Positions 8,239 to 15,223 of a DNA stretch of 64,000 bases are shown here, one piece after another (position 1 is the stretch's first letter; each line of letters begins with the position of its first letter). The notes beneath the pieces were generated by a model. That model was not told the origin of the DNA. It saw only the letters and a list, made by a program, of their open reading frames with translations, and ran no database searches. The position numbers and the translations under genes are program-made. Source of the DNA: Clostridia bacterium (GTDB lineage: Bacteria; Bacillota; Clostridia; Lachnospirales; Lachnospiraceae); contig CAJTFE010000004.1 of NCBI GenBank assembly GCA_910575725.1, positions 62,001-126,000 on the forward strand, in the 5' to 3' direction.

Positions 8239-9453
8239 TTACATCTGCTTAATCCGCTCCAAGGCCGCCAGGGTATTCTCATAAGAACCAAAGGCCGTAA
8301 GCCGGAAATATCCCTCTCCGCTTGGACCGAAACCGGATCCAGGTGTCCCTACGACGCCGGCCCTTTCCAGAAGATAGTCAAAGAATTCCCAGGAGGTCAT
8401 ATTGCCCGGCGTTTTCAGCCAGATATAGGGAGCATTGACTCCGCCGGATACAGTGTAGCCGGCCGCCTTCAGACCCTCCCGGATGGTTTCGGCATTCTTC
8501 ATGTAATAGGCCACCTGTTCTTTCAGCTGGGCTTTTCCTTCCTCGGAATAAACTGCCTCGCCTGCACGCTGGATGATGTAGGGGGCTCCGTTGTATTTTG
8601 TTCCGTGGCGTCTTGCCCAGAGGGCGTGTAAAGACACACCGCCGCATTTCAAATCCTTGGGAATGACTGTATAGCCCAGGCGCACGCCGGTAAAACCGGC
8701 ATTCTTAGAAAAGCTCTTAAGCTCGATGGCACAGGTTCTGGCTCCCTGGCACTCATAAATGGTGTGGGGAACATTTTCCTCGGAAATGTAGGCCTCGTAT
8801 GCTGCGTCATAGATGATCGCCGCCCCTGTCCGGTTCGCATAATCTACCCATTCCTGGAGCTGTTCTTTTGTAATCGTGGAACCGGTCGGATTATTGGGAA
8901 AGCACAGGTAGATGAGATCCGGCGTTTCCTTTGGAAGCTCGGGGGCAAAGCCGTTCTCTGCCAGACAAGGCATGTAGATTACACTGCTCCACATTTCTGT
9001 CTTGGGGTTGTAGGTTCCTGTCCTGCCTGCCATGGCGTTCGTGTCCACATAGACAGGATATACGGGATCGCAGACGGCGATCCGGTTGTCTGTGCTGAAG
9101 ATCTCCTGGATATTGCCGGAATCACACTTTGCGCCGTCGCTTACAAAGATTTCATCCGGGCTGATGTGGGCGCCCCTGCTCCGGTAATCGCCCTCGGCAA
9201 TAGCATTTCGCAGGAACTCGTAGCCCAAGTCCGGGGCATAGCCGCGGAAGGTCTCTGCATGGCCCATTTCGTCCACGGCTTTGTGCATGGCTTCTATGAT
9301 GGCCGGAGCCAGGGGCTGGGTGACATCTCCGATCCCAAGGCGGATAATGCTCTTCTTGGGGTGCTCCGCCGTATATGCGGCGACCTTTTTGCCAATGTCA
9401 GAAAAAAGATAGCTGCCCGGCAGCTTTAAATAATTGTCGTTTATCTTATACAT
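8239..9453 (-). CDS. dapL: LL-diaminopimelate aminotransferase
   Basis: 404 residues, normal for DapL. This PLP enzyme converts tetrahydrodipicolinate and glutamate directly to LL-diaminopimelate and 2-oxoglutarate, feeding lysine and peptidoglycan synthesis. Visible marks: the LGIGDVTQPL start region, FPNNPTGS, YDAAYEAYI, and the PLP lysine in KSFSKNAGFTG. The open frame runs 57 codons upstream, but that part reads through repeats S and R. AGGAGG and the family start MYKINDNYLKLPGSY fix 9453. The next pathway enzyme, dapF, lies 4 kb away behind glnA, and the two transcription units share a near-identical promoter-terminator leader. Confidence 0.95.
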   Translation of the reverse strand: MYKINDNYLKLPGSYLFSDIGKKVAAYTAEHPKKSIIRLGIGDVTQPLAPAIIEAMHKAVDEMGHAETFRGYAPDLGYEFLRNAIAEGDYRSRGAHISPDEIFVSDGAKCDSGNIQEIFSTDNRIAVCDPVYPVYVDTNAMAGRTGTYNPKTEMWSSVIYMPCLAENGFAPELPKETPDLIYLCFPNNPTGSTITKEQLQEWVDYANRTGAAIIYDAAYEAYISEENVPHTIYECQGARTCAIELKSFSKNAGFTGVRLGYTVIPKDLKCGGVSLHALWARRHGTKYNGAPYIIQRAGEAVYSEEGKAQLKEQVAYYMKNAETIREGLKAAGYTVSGGVNAPYIWLKTPGNMTSWEFFDYLLERAGVVGTPGSGFGPSGEGYFRLTAFGSYENTLAALERIKQM

Positions 9454-9463
9454 CGCTCTGTTA

Positions 9464-9573
9464 CCTCCTATTCCAGTTCCGTAATATCCTTCACAATACA
9501 CCGGTATGAAATCAATTCCCAGCCGCAAAAGCATGCGTCTGTAAATCGATTTGTGCATTGTGAAGGATATTAC
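9464..9573 (-). repeat. Leader element R with long stem (dapL leader)
   Basis: A 20-base stem pairs 9481-9500 with 9554-9573 (one wobble pair). Its 3' strand runs straight into ACGGAACTGGAATAGGAGG, so the repeat provides the Shine-Dalgarno sequence of dapL. The kdgT leader (30571-30720) and the Sel1-gene leader (50747-50835) are built the same way with different stem sequences; shorter forms precede several other genes. Confidence 0.7.
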
Positions 9574-9579
9574 TGTTTT

Positions 9580-9630
9580 AAAGTCGCTGCGCGACAGCAC
9601 GAAAGGGTAAAGCCGCTTCGGCACACCGGT
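9580..9630 (-). repeat. Element S, partial copy in the dapL leader
   Basis: The 3' part of element S: GCCGAAGCGGC hairpin, CTTTACCCTTT, then GTCGC/GCGAC hairpin. Compared with the copy at 2023-2146, the first hairpin has changed GTCG/CGAC to GCCG/CGGC, which keeps pairing. Confidence 0.7.
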
Positions 9631-9644
9631 AATTTTGGTTCACG

Positions 9645-9690
9645 CAAAAAAGGCGCTCTTCCCCCTCGGTTGAACGCCTTTGCTCTGTTT
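9645..9690 (-). terminator. Intrinsic terminator/attenuator in the dapL leader
   Basis: Just inside the predicted transcript start, AAAGGCGTTC (9681-9672) pairs with GAGCGCCTTT followed by T residues. The 5' arm can alternatively form GAGC-AAAGGC-GTTC, a four-pair hairpin with a six-base loop starting with A and carrying G at position 4. The same arrangement precedes glnA. Confidence 0.75.
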
Positions 9691-9693
9691 CAA

Positions 9694-9722
9694 AATATAG
9701 CAGTAATGCAGAACTTTGTCAA
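9694..9722 (-). promoter_or_regulatory. Promoter of dapL (twin of the glnA promoter)
   Basis: TTGACA (9717-9722), a 17-base spacer and TATATT (9694-9699). From -35 through the first 20 transcribed bases about 44 of 51 positions equal the glnA promoter. It overlaps the stop-codon region of the sortase remnant. Confidence 0.85.
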
Positions 9723-10045
9723 TAAATTTTCCCTTTTTTCTTCCTTGAAAACAGCAGCATTCCAGCAAGAGCCGCCGCAGACACTGCACATCCTGCCGCC
9801 AGGAGGCCGGCTGTCCTGCTCTTCTTGGCCTCTCTTTCCACTGTCTGCTCCATCAGCTCCTCCTCTTCATACTCACGCCTCTCCCCTCTTACCAGAAGGC
9901 AGTGGCTGTTCACTCCGTATGGAGTGCAGGTCACAAGAGTTATATAGTCCCCTCCCTCAATGATTGCCAATTCTTCGGTATCCCCAGGCTCCACCAGCTT
10001 TATCTGATCCACCTCGTTGCTTTCATATTCCAGTACACCGGAACT
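9719..10045 (-). pseudogene. Class C sortase remnant (C-terminal third)
   Basis: The frame encodes the sortase core end: a VDQIKLVEPGD strand, then GDYITLVTCTPYGVNSH with the catalytic Cys in TLVTC, the LLVRG arginine segment, and a C-terminal hydrophobic helix followed by a KKK tail as in class C (pilin) sortases. The N-terminal two thirds with the catalytic His are missing. The frame can be followed upstream to about 10045, inside the neighbouring gene. It is a truncated gene unlikely to be functional. Confidence 0.75.
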
Positions 10046-10473
10046 TCCTGGGACATTTCTCCTGTTCCCACATAATAAATGGTATAGACCACGGGCTTAT
10101 TTTCCCTATACAGTTCCTCCTGATTCCAGGGGGCCACATAACCATAATAATAGTCGTAATCATCCTGTCCGCCAGAGGAACCCCTTTGAGGCCGGGCCTG
10201 TACAAAGCCATCCATCTGCACGTCCTTCAACGGGCAGACAGCACGGAGGGTATCGGGCAGTTCCAGCTCTGCCGCGCCTGTTCCCTGGTCCACGATCATG
10301 CTGTAGACGGGATTGTGCCGCTCAAACAGCGTGATTCCCGGCTTTCTCCCCGGAAGCTCGAGGGTAATGCCGGCTGCGCACAAGGGCTGTGCAAATACGC
10401 TCCAAAGCAACAGACAAGCAAGAAGCCCGTTAAGTCCCCGGTAAACAAATGATTTTCTTCTGTGATCCTTCAT
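10000..10473 (-). CDS. Secreted protein of unknown function
   Basis: 157 residues. An N-terminal signal peptide is clear (basic start, hydrophobic core, cleavage near PLCAAG at about residue 34). The rest is a soluble domain containing a Tyr/Asp-rich patch (DDYDYYYGYVAPW) and ending abruptly. There is no LPXTG motif. It overlaps the sortase remnant by about 45 bases in another frame, suggesting a deletion joined what was left of a pilin or cell-wall-anchored protein locus. I do not recognise the family; it may itself be a fragment. Confidence 0.45.
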   Translation of the reverse strand: MKDHRRKSFVYRGLNGLLACLLLWSVFAQPLCAAGITLELPGRKPGITLFERHNPVYSMIVDQGTGAAELELPDTLRAVCPLKDVQMDGFVQARPQRGSSGGQDDYDYYYGYVAPWNQEELYRENKPVVYTIYYVGTGEMSQEVPVYWNMKATRWIR

Positions 10474-11099
10474 CTCCTACACCCTTCCGATTTTTCTTCC
10501 CACAGACTGCTGGCCAGATGGGTATGATCCTGCCTTTTTTCCAGATACTTATGCCTTGTTCCGGTATGTCCATTTAGCTGTTTCTGTGAGGATTTGGCTG
10601 ATTTCCTGCTACGTTCAAAGTGGTGTTTAATGCAGACTTTTGCATCCAGAAATGGATGATAATGGCAAAAGATGGAAGGCTTTGAAAAAATACTGTATTT
10701 ATAAGGAATTTATGGGATAACACATAATCTGTACTATCTGAAATTTAATGTCTTATAAGGCGGATTTTAAAGTCTAGTTTAAAATCCACTTTTCAGCAAA
10801 AATTTTCAGAAAATACCAGAAAAATACATGATTCGCAAATTCAAGAGGCTGCCGCAAAATAAGACAGCAGCCCATAAGGAAACATTGCAAAACATATGAC
10901 TTATGCTAGGTAAACGGGAAAATAGAAAACTCTATGGGATTGAAAAATCTTTCGCATAGAATTTTTGTTTATTTCAACATTTCATATAAAATTTTATATT
11001 TATTAAAATCCTCTTCAAATTTATTTGCATTAACATATATATCCTCCCCAAATATATGTTAAATAACAATTGGAACAATCGCTTTACACCCTAAAGAAA
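10474..11099. other. Gene-free AT-rich stretch
   Basis: No convincing reading frame on either strand. The only structure seen is a hairpin at 10847-10872 (GGCTGC/GCAGCC around a GCAAAATAAGACA loop) whose loop resembles the cotH terminator loop at 40296-40335. The rest is A+T-rich and unlike the flanking coding DNA, consistent with an old insertion or deletion site. Confidence 0.5.
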
Positions 11100-11117
11100 G
11101 ACACCTCAAAAGGTGTC
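11100..11117 (-). terminator. Terminator of hicAB
   Basis: Seven-pair stem GACACCT/AGGTGTC with a four-base loop, followed on the minus strand by TTTCTTT, eight bases after the hicB stop. Confidence 0.7.
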
Positions 11118-11124
11118 CCTCTGT

Positions 11125-11547
11125 TTAACCGCTTATTGCAAGCCGCTCCATCAATGCTTCCTGTAAAACCTTCGACACATTGAGATTCGCTGCCTCTGCC
11201 TCCTGGTTTAACCAATTCGGTAATGTAACATTTCTTCGCACGGATTTATTATCCATGCGCCTCCTGTACACGATAAAGTCCACGTCCACCATAGTCAAAA
11301 TTCCTTTGGTATAATCAAAATCCTCTGTATCCTCCTTTGCTTTGACTACTGCTCCTTGATAACCGGATGCCTCCGGAATCTCTATCCCGTCATCCTCCAG
11401 GGATATTCCTTTCAGCCCTATTGCATCTCTGGCCATTTCTATAGCATCCTCCAGATCTTGCCCCTCTGTAAAAATATCCATATCTGGAACATACACCAGA
11501 TAATCTGTTCCACATTCTGCTATAAATGTTGGATATGCTCTTTTCAT
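11125..11547 (-). CDS. hicB: HicB-family antitoxin
   Basis: 140 residues. The N-terminal half is the HicB partial RNase-H-like fold (FIAECGTDYLVYVPDMDIF, then DLEDAIEMARDAIG). The C-terminal part (SVRRNVTLPNWLNQEAE, NVSKVLQEAL) is a ribbon-helix-helix-like DNA-binding segment. HicB neutralises the HicA RNase and represses the operon. It follows hicA by 35 bases and ends at a terminator. Confidence 0.9.
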   Translation of the reverse strand: MKRAYPTFIAECGTDYLVYVPDMDIFTEGQDLEDAIEMARDAIGLKGISLEDDGIEIPEASGYQGAVVKAKEDTEDFDYTKGILTMVDVDFIVYRRRMDNKSVRRNVTLPNWLNQEAEAANLNVSKVLQEALMERLAISG

Positions 11548-11582
11548 TGTATTCCTCCTTATCTAAAAAAGATACCGGGGAT

Positions 11583-11756
11583 TTATTTCAATCCCCACTT
11601 CTTTAGTATCCTTTTTGCCGTAATTTCATTAATTTCTGTATGTCTTGGAACCTGTTCTGTGTCACTTCCACGTTTGTATGTATCGTGGTTACCTCCATGC
11701 TCCTTGAAATGAAACCCAGCGTCTTCAAGCTTTTTTATCAGGTCTCTTCTCTTCAT
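11583..11756 (-). CDS. hicA: HicA-family mRNA interferase toxin
   Basis: 57 residues. A double-stranded RNA-binding-like fold: MKRRDLIKKLEDAGF, then GGNHDTYKR with the catalytic His, then RHTEINEITAKRILKK. HicA cleaves mRNA when free of HicB. The start at 11756 follows AGGAGG. The order is toxin first, antitoxin second, the common order for hicAB. Confidence 0.9.
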   Translation of the reverse strand: MKRRDLIKKLEDAGFHFKEHGGNHDTYKRGSDTEQVPRHTEINEITAKRILKKWGLK

Positions 11757-11777
11757 AGCATTTCCTCCTATAATTAT

Positions 11778-11805
11778 ATTATACACATTTTTTGTGTATC
11801 GTCAA
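11778..11805 (-). promoter_or_regulatory. hicA promoter with palindromic operator in the spacer
   Basis: TTGACG (11800-11805), a 16-base spacer and TATAAT (11778-11783). The spacer is filled by an inverted repeat with ATACACA and TGTGTAT arms (11781-11799), well placed for repression by HicB. Confidence 0.65.
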
Positions 11806-11850
11806 CAAATATGATACGCATTTTTTCCACTATATTCGGGAGATTACCCT

Positions 11851-12365
11851 CTATACTTCCTGCATCATGCGGTGCCATTTCAGAAAGGTGCTGTGGGCTA
11901 CCCCCAATTTTTTTGCCGCAGTTCTCGCTGAAATCATTCCCTTTTTATATTCTTTTTGCAGTGGGTAAAATTCTAAGGGGATCTCCATAGACTCTCTTCC
12001 AAACCGCACCCCTTTTCTTTTGCCAAGGTTCCCGTTAAGTCTTTATCCTTCTTTCTTGTATCCAGAAGAGGCATATCCAATACAACGATATCTGCCCACA
12101 TTTCCTTGGTAATCATGCGCCATTGATTCTGAATCTCTGCATAATTTCTTCCAAGCCGATCAATTGATTTCACTGCAAGCACATCGCCGGGACGCATTTT
12201 TTTCATTAGAGCCCTGTATTTTGGACGTTCAAAATCTTTTCCGCTCCATTTATCCATATAGATATTCTTTCTGCTCACGCCAAAGGCCTCCAGCGCAATC
12301 ACCTGACGATCCTCGTGCTGCTCCTTTGTTGATACCCGGATATAACCATAATAGTTTCCCTTCAT
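11851..12365 (-). pseudogene. Broken serine recombinase (resolvase)
   Basis: The first 110 residues are a good resolvase N-terminal domain: YYGYIRVSTKEQ with the catalytic Ser, GDVLAVKSIDRLGRNY. After DLTGT about 30 residues of the usual long helix are missing, and the frame then shifts. The C-terminal DNA-binding part (KRKGVRFGRESM, then an HTH ending LKWHRMMQEV) is readable in another frame down to a stop at 11851. A decayed mobile-element gene. Confidence 0.8.
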
Positions 12366-12766
12366 GCTCCAATACCTCCTTATCCTAAGTAAACATGTAA
12401 AGTTACCTGCCGTTTTTTCCTCTTGAAAGTCTTCCCGGCAGAATCATTGTACTGGATTAAGTTGTGAAAGTGAGCATTTTCAGAAGGTTAAGCCAAGGCT
12501 AAAAAGGGAGCTGTCATTTTTCCAGATTATCTTTTTATTATTTCAGTGGGAATGCCGAAAATTTTCAGATACAGGTAATTGAGAAAAAGAAAGCAATCAA
12601 GTATAATGGAGGAAAGTAATCTATGGTCCAAAACTTAAAATGGTATCAGAAACATTTTCTATAGAGGAAGCTGCGTATAAACAGGAGACAGAAGCAGCGG
12701 TGCGCGAAGAGATTGCTGATGTGCACAGATAATAATGTGCAGAGCTTATAGCGGGAGGTTATTAGT
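12366..12766 (+). promoter_or_regulatory. Non-coding stretch with promoter for the EF-Tu-like gene
   Basis: A promoter is seen: TTGAGA (12579-12584), a 17-base spacer, TATAAT (12602-12607). After it come two tiny frames (12623-12664, and 12640-12732 with 30 residues) that look like remnants rather than genes. Nothing else is recognised. Confidence 0.5.
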
Positions 12767-13150
12767 ATGAAGTTATTCTCTTTCGGAAAAGAAAAGAAAC
12801 AGGAGGACTTTAATTTTCAAATTGAAGATGTGTTTGCCTTAAAGGAATGCGGCGTGGTAGTTGCAGGACGAGTCACCAAGGGAGTACTCCATCAAGGGCA
12901 ACAGGCAATCTGTGTCCCCCAAGCAGGGACTTCCTTCCTCTGCATAATTGAGCGTATTGAACAGCCAGATCCCAGGTATCAGGGGCAATATATTCATCCG
13001 AAAGAGGCAAGGTCTGACGGACCTTGCGGCGGACATTATGCCTTGATGATTCCGGGCCGCAATAAATCAGATTTTCATTCCGGGGATCACCTGGTTCCCA
13101 CAGGCTCTGTACCGCTTGACGAGCCGCCGGGTATGAATCCAAAACCCTGA
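12767..13150 (+). CDS. Orphan EF-Tu domain-2-like beta-barrel protein
   Basis: 127 residues, preceded by GGGAGG. The stretch from about residue 18 (IEDVFALKECGVVVAGRV, KGVLHQGQQA) resembles domain 2 of translational GTPases, which typically reads VF-x-I-x-GRG-VVVTGRV. GGHYALMIPGRNKSDFHSGD matches its second half. There is no G domain. Such stand-alone genes occur in Clostridia; function unknown. It lies in the accessory patch but has its own promoter and an intact frame. Confidence 0.6.
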   Translation: MKLFSFGKEKKQEDFNFQIEDVFALKECGVVVAGRVTKGVLHQGQQAICVPQAGTSFLCIIERIEQPDPRYQGQYIHPKEARSDGPCGGHYALMIPGRNKSDFHSGDHLVPTGSVPLDEPPGMNPKP

Positions 13151-13202
13151 AAGGGATGTTTATGATTCGGCTTGTGCCTGTGGTTTTTTGCTTTATTATA
13201 CT

Positions 13203-13235
13203 AGTAACACGGAACAGCGGCGAGTGAACAGTAAC
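13203..13235. repeat. Element P, degenerate copy
   Basis: Keeps the GAGTGAACAGTAAC half of the 27-base palindrome; the other arm is altered. Confidence 0.4.
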
Positions 13236-13259
13236 AAAAAGCGGCGGCGAAAGGAATAG

Positions 13260-13550
13260 CAGTTGAAGGGATTGGGCTGCAAAGCTTTGAGACAATACGA
13301 GAAAAACAATATTTTTATGTTGATAAAACAAAGTTTATAAAAGAGTGGCGGAAAAAACCGGATGATGTTTGAAAATATGATTCAGGGATGGTTTTCAGAG
13401 CAGGATGAAAACTATAACGATTTTATCAAAGCATTATTGTCGGATGATTTGGAAAAATGGTATTGATTGGAAAAGATATCTGAAAATGGTAAAAAAGACG
13501 ATTTTGTTGCAGATGAAAAATATTGTGCGGCTTGGACAAAAGGAGGCCGT
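13260..13550 (+). pseudogene. Degenerate AAA/PD-(D/E)XK_9-type gene fragment
   Basis: Two recognisable pieces: GIGLQSFETIREKQYFYVDKT (the N-terminal signature of the AAA-ATPase/DUF1703 family) ending in a stop, and in another frame MIQGWFSEQDENYNDFIKAL from the middle of the same family. There are many stops and the large central part is missing. The same family is represented by the deleted gene at 16709-17255. Confidence 0.65.
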
Positions 13551-13589
13551 TACTGTTCGGGATTAAAATGTCTGTAATGCCCTGCCAGA

Positions 13590-13620
13590 AAGCAGGGCGT
13601 TACTTTTATACAGTATATAA
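13590..13620. terminator. Hairpin between the pseudogene and dapF
   Basis: Arms GTAATGCCCTGC and GCAGGGCGTTAC around a short loop, in the gap between convergent genes. Exact edges are approximate. Confidence 0.45.
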
Positions 13621-13658
13621 GAGATTCTCTTATATCACAGGCCCAGTTGTATTTTCTT

Positions 13659-14504
13659 TCAGACTGATATTTCCAGATCAATCTCCCCACGGAACACCTC
13701 GGCCGCAGGCCCGGTCATATACACGCAGTTGTCCTTCTCGTTCCAGTCAATCTGCAGATCGCCTCCCAGCAGCCGGACAGTGACGCTGCGTCCGGCGAAG
13801 CCGTTGAGGGCTGCAGCGACTGCCACTGCACAGGCTCCTGTTCCGCAGGCCATGGTTTCCCCGGAACCTCGTTCCCACACACGCATTTCAAGTGTCTCTT
13901 TATCAACCATGCGCACAAACTCCGTGTTCACCCGATCCGGAAAACGCTCATGTGTCTCGAATTTCGGCCCCAGCTCCTCCAGTTTCAGATTCTTTATATC
14001 CTCCATAAATACAACCGCATGGGGATTGCCCATGGAAACGCAGGTCATTTCATAGGTTTGGCCGTCCACGGCAATCGGCTCCGCCACAAGACGTTCTCCT
14101 TCCCCTTTCACCGGAATAAGAGAAGGCTTTAAAATCGGCTCGCCCATATTTACCTGCACCTGGGATACCTTGCCTTTTTCTATTGTCAGCTTGAGATACT
14201 TGACAGCCCCTCCGGATATGATCCGAAGGTCTGTCTTATCTGTCAAGCCGTGATCGTATACGTATTTTGCCACACAGCGGATACCGTTGCCGCACATTTT
14301 TCCGTAGGAGCCGTCCGCATTGTACATTGCCATCTCAAAGTCGGCCTCCTTAGAGGGCTGAATTAAAATCAAGCCGTCTCCCCCGATGCCTTTGTGCCGG
14401 TCGCTCACCAGCCGGGCTGTTTCCTCCGGATTCTTTAAGGGTTCCCTGGTACAATCCACATAAACATAATCGTTGCCGATTCCATGCATTTTCGTAAACT
14501 TCAA
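13659..14504 (-). CDS. dapF: Diaminopimelate epimerase
   Basis: 281 residues, normal length. It converts LL- to meso-diaminopimelate, the step after DapL. The two catalytic cysteines sit in MCGNGIRC (about residue 73) and ACGTGACA (about residue 220); the start KFTKMHGIGNDYVY is typical. The start codon is TTG, with GGAGG eight bases upstream inside a short copy of element R. It follows the ANTAR gene by 48 bases on the same strand, so it is probably transcribed with glnA. Confidence 0.95.
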   Translation of the reverse strand: MKFTKMHGIGNDYVYVDCTREPLKNPEETARLVSDRHKGIGGDGLILIQPSKEADFEMAMYNADGSYGKMCGNGIRCVAKYVYDHGLTDKTDLRIISGGAVKYLKLTIEKGKVSQVQVNMGEPILKPSLIPVKGEGERLVAEPIAVDGQTYEMTCVSMGNPHAVVFMEDIKNLKLEELGPKFETHERFPDRVNTEFVRMVDKETLEMRVWERGSGETMACGTGACAVAVAAALNGFAGRSVTVRLLGGDLQIDWNEKDNCVYMTGPAAEVFRGEIDLEISV

Positions 14505-14510
14505 TTTAGA

Positions 14511-14534
14511 CCTCCATTCCAGTTCCGTAATATC
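14511..14534 (-). repeat. Element R, short copy supplying the dapF ribosome site
   Basis: The minus strand reads GATATTACGGAACTGGAA followed by TGGAGG and the TTG start eight bases later. Only the 3' arm of the long stem is present. Confidence 0.6.
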
Positions 14535-14552
14535 CGTAAAATCTTTTCCATC

Positions 14553-15101
14553 TCAAAAATTCATAAGGCTCAATACCATCTGGGCCGTTTCCACCAGATT
14601 TGTTCCGCTGTCCATACTGCATTTTTGGATATAGCGGTGGGCTTCCTCCTCGCTCATATGGTTCCGCTCCATCAAAAGGCTTTTTGCCTCTAAAACAATC
14701 TTTTTCTCCTCCTCTGAGCGCGCCTTCGGCTTCTGCCGCAGACGCTTTTTCCGCCGGGCAGTCTGTTCCGCCATAAGATCCAGCGTATTTAATAAATCAC
14801 GCACCTTAAGGGGCATGGCAATGCACATCAGATCCGGATCACTGCATTCGCTTAAAACACGCTGGGACGCTACCAGAAGCATCTGAAAATGAGAAGGGAG
14901 AACGCTGCGCAGCTCCGAATAAATCATATCCGGATATTTGCAGCCGCAGACCAGAATCCCGTCGCCTAAGCTGTTGGCATGAGCCAGCGCCTGGGCTCCC
15001 GTTGTACAGACTGCCGATACCAAAAATCCGTGCCGCACCAGGAGGCTGCGTACATTTCCGGCATCTTCAGCCTTTGGAAATAATACAATAATGTTTGTCA
15101 T
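14553..15101 (-). CDS. ANTAR-domain RNA-binding regulator with degenerate receiver
   Basis: 182 residues. Residues about 125-180 are an ANTAR domain (EEEKKIVLEAKSLLMERN, MSEEEAHRYIQKCSMD, LVETAQMVL), which in NasR, AmiR and EutV binds two-hairpin leader RNAs and prevents termination. The N-terminal 115 residues resemble a receiver, but the acidic pocket reads LFPKAED and the phospho-acceptor region reads ILVCGCKYPD, with no Asp at the expected place, so it is probably not phosphorylated. It follows glnA by 122 bases and precedes dapF. The glnA and dapL leaders are candidate targets. Confidence 0.85.
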   Translation of the reverse strand: MTNIIVLFPKAEDAGNVRSLLVRHGFLVSAVCTTGAQALAHANSLGDGILVCGCKYPDMIYSELRSVLPSHFQMLLVASQRVLSECSDPDLMCIAMPLKVRDLLNTLDLMAEQTARRKKRLRQKPKARSEEEKKIVLEAKSLLMERNHMSEEEAHRYIQKCSMDSGTNLVETAQMVLSLMNF

Positions 15102-15223
15102 GTACCTCCCCCCGTACAGCGTTTTTCCTTAAAATCACAAAGTAACCGTTTTATCTCTGCGAGCAATGAGCCATGCCGTGCTTGCACGAGCATCTGACTG
15201 TCTAAAGAATTTGAACACAAGGC

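Noticed and set aside
7093-8631. Long plus-strand frame opposite the FtsA-like gene and dapL
   Set aside because: It is antisense to two clear genes, has no ribosome site and no recognisable protein sequence.
9454-9624. Upstream extension of dapL by 57 codons
   Set aside because: It reads through repeats S and R; AGGAGG and the typical DapL start are at 9453.
10474-11099. Possible small RNA or riboswitch in the long gap
   Set aside because: Only one modest hairpin with terminator-like loop is visible; there is no promoter or conserved riboswitch core.
11800-12365. Intact site-specific recombinase able to move the hicAB region
   Set aside because: The gene is missing part of its central helix and is frameshifted, and no paired attachment repeats were found.
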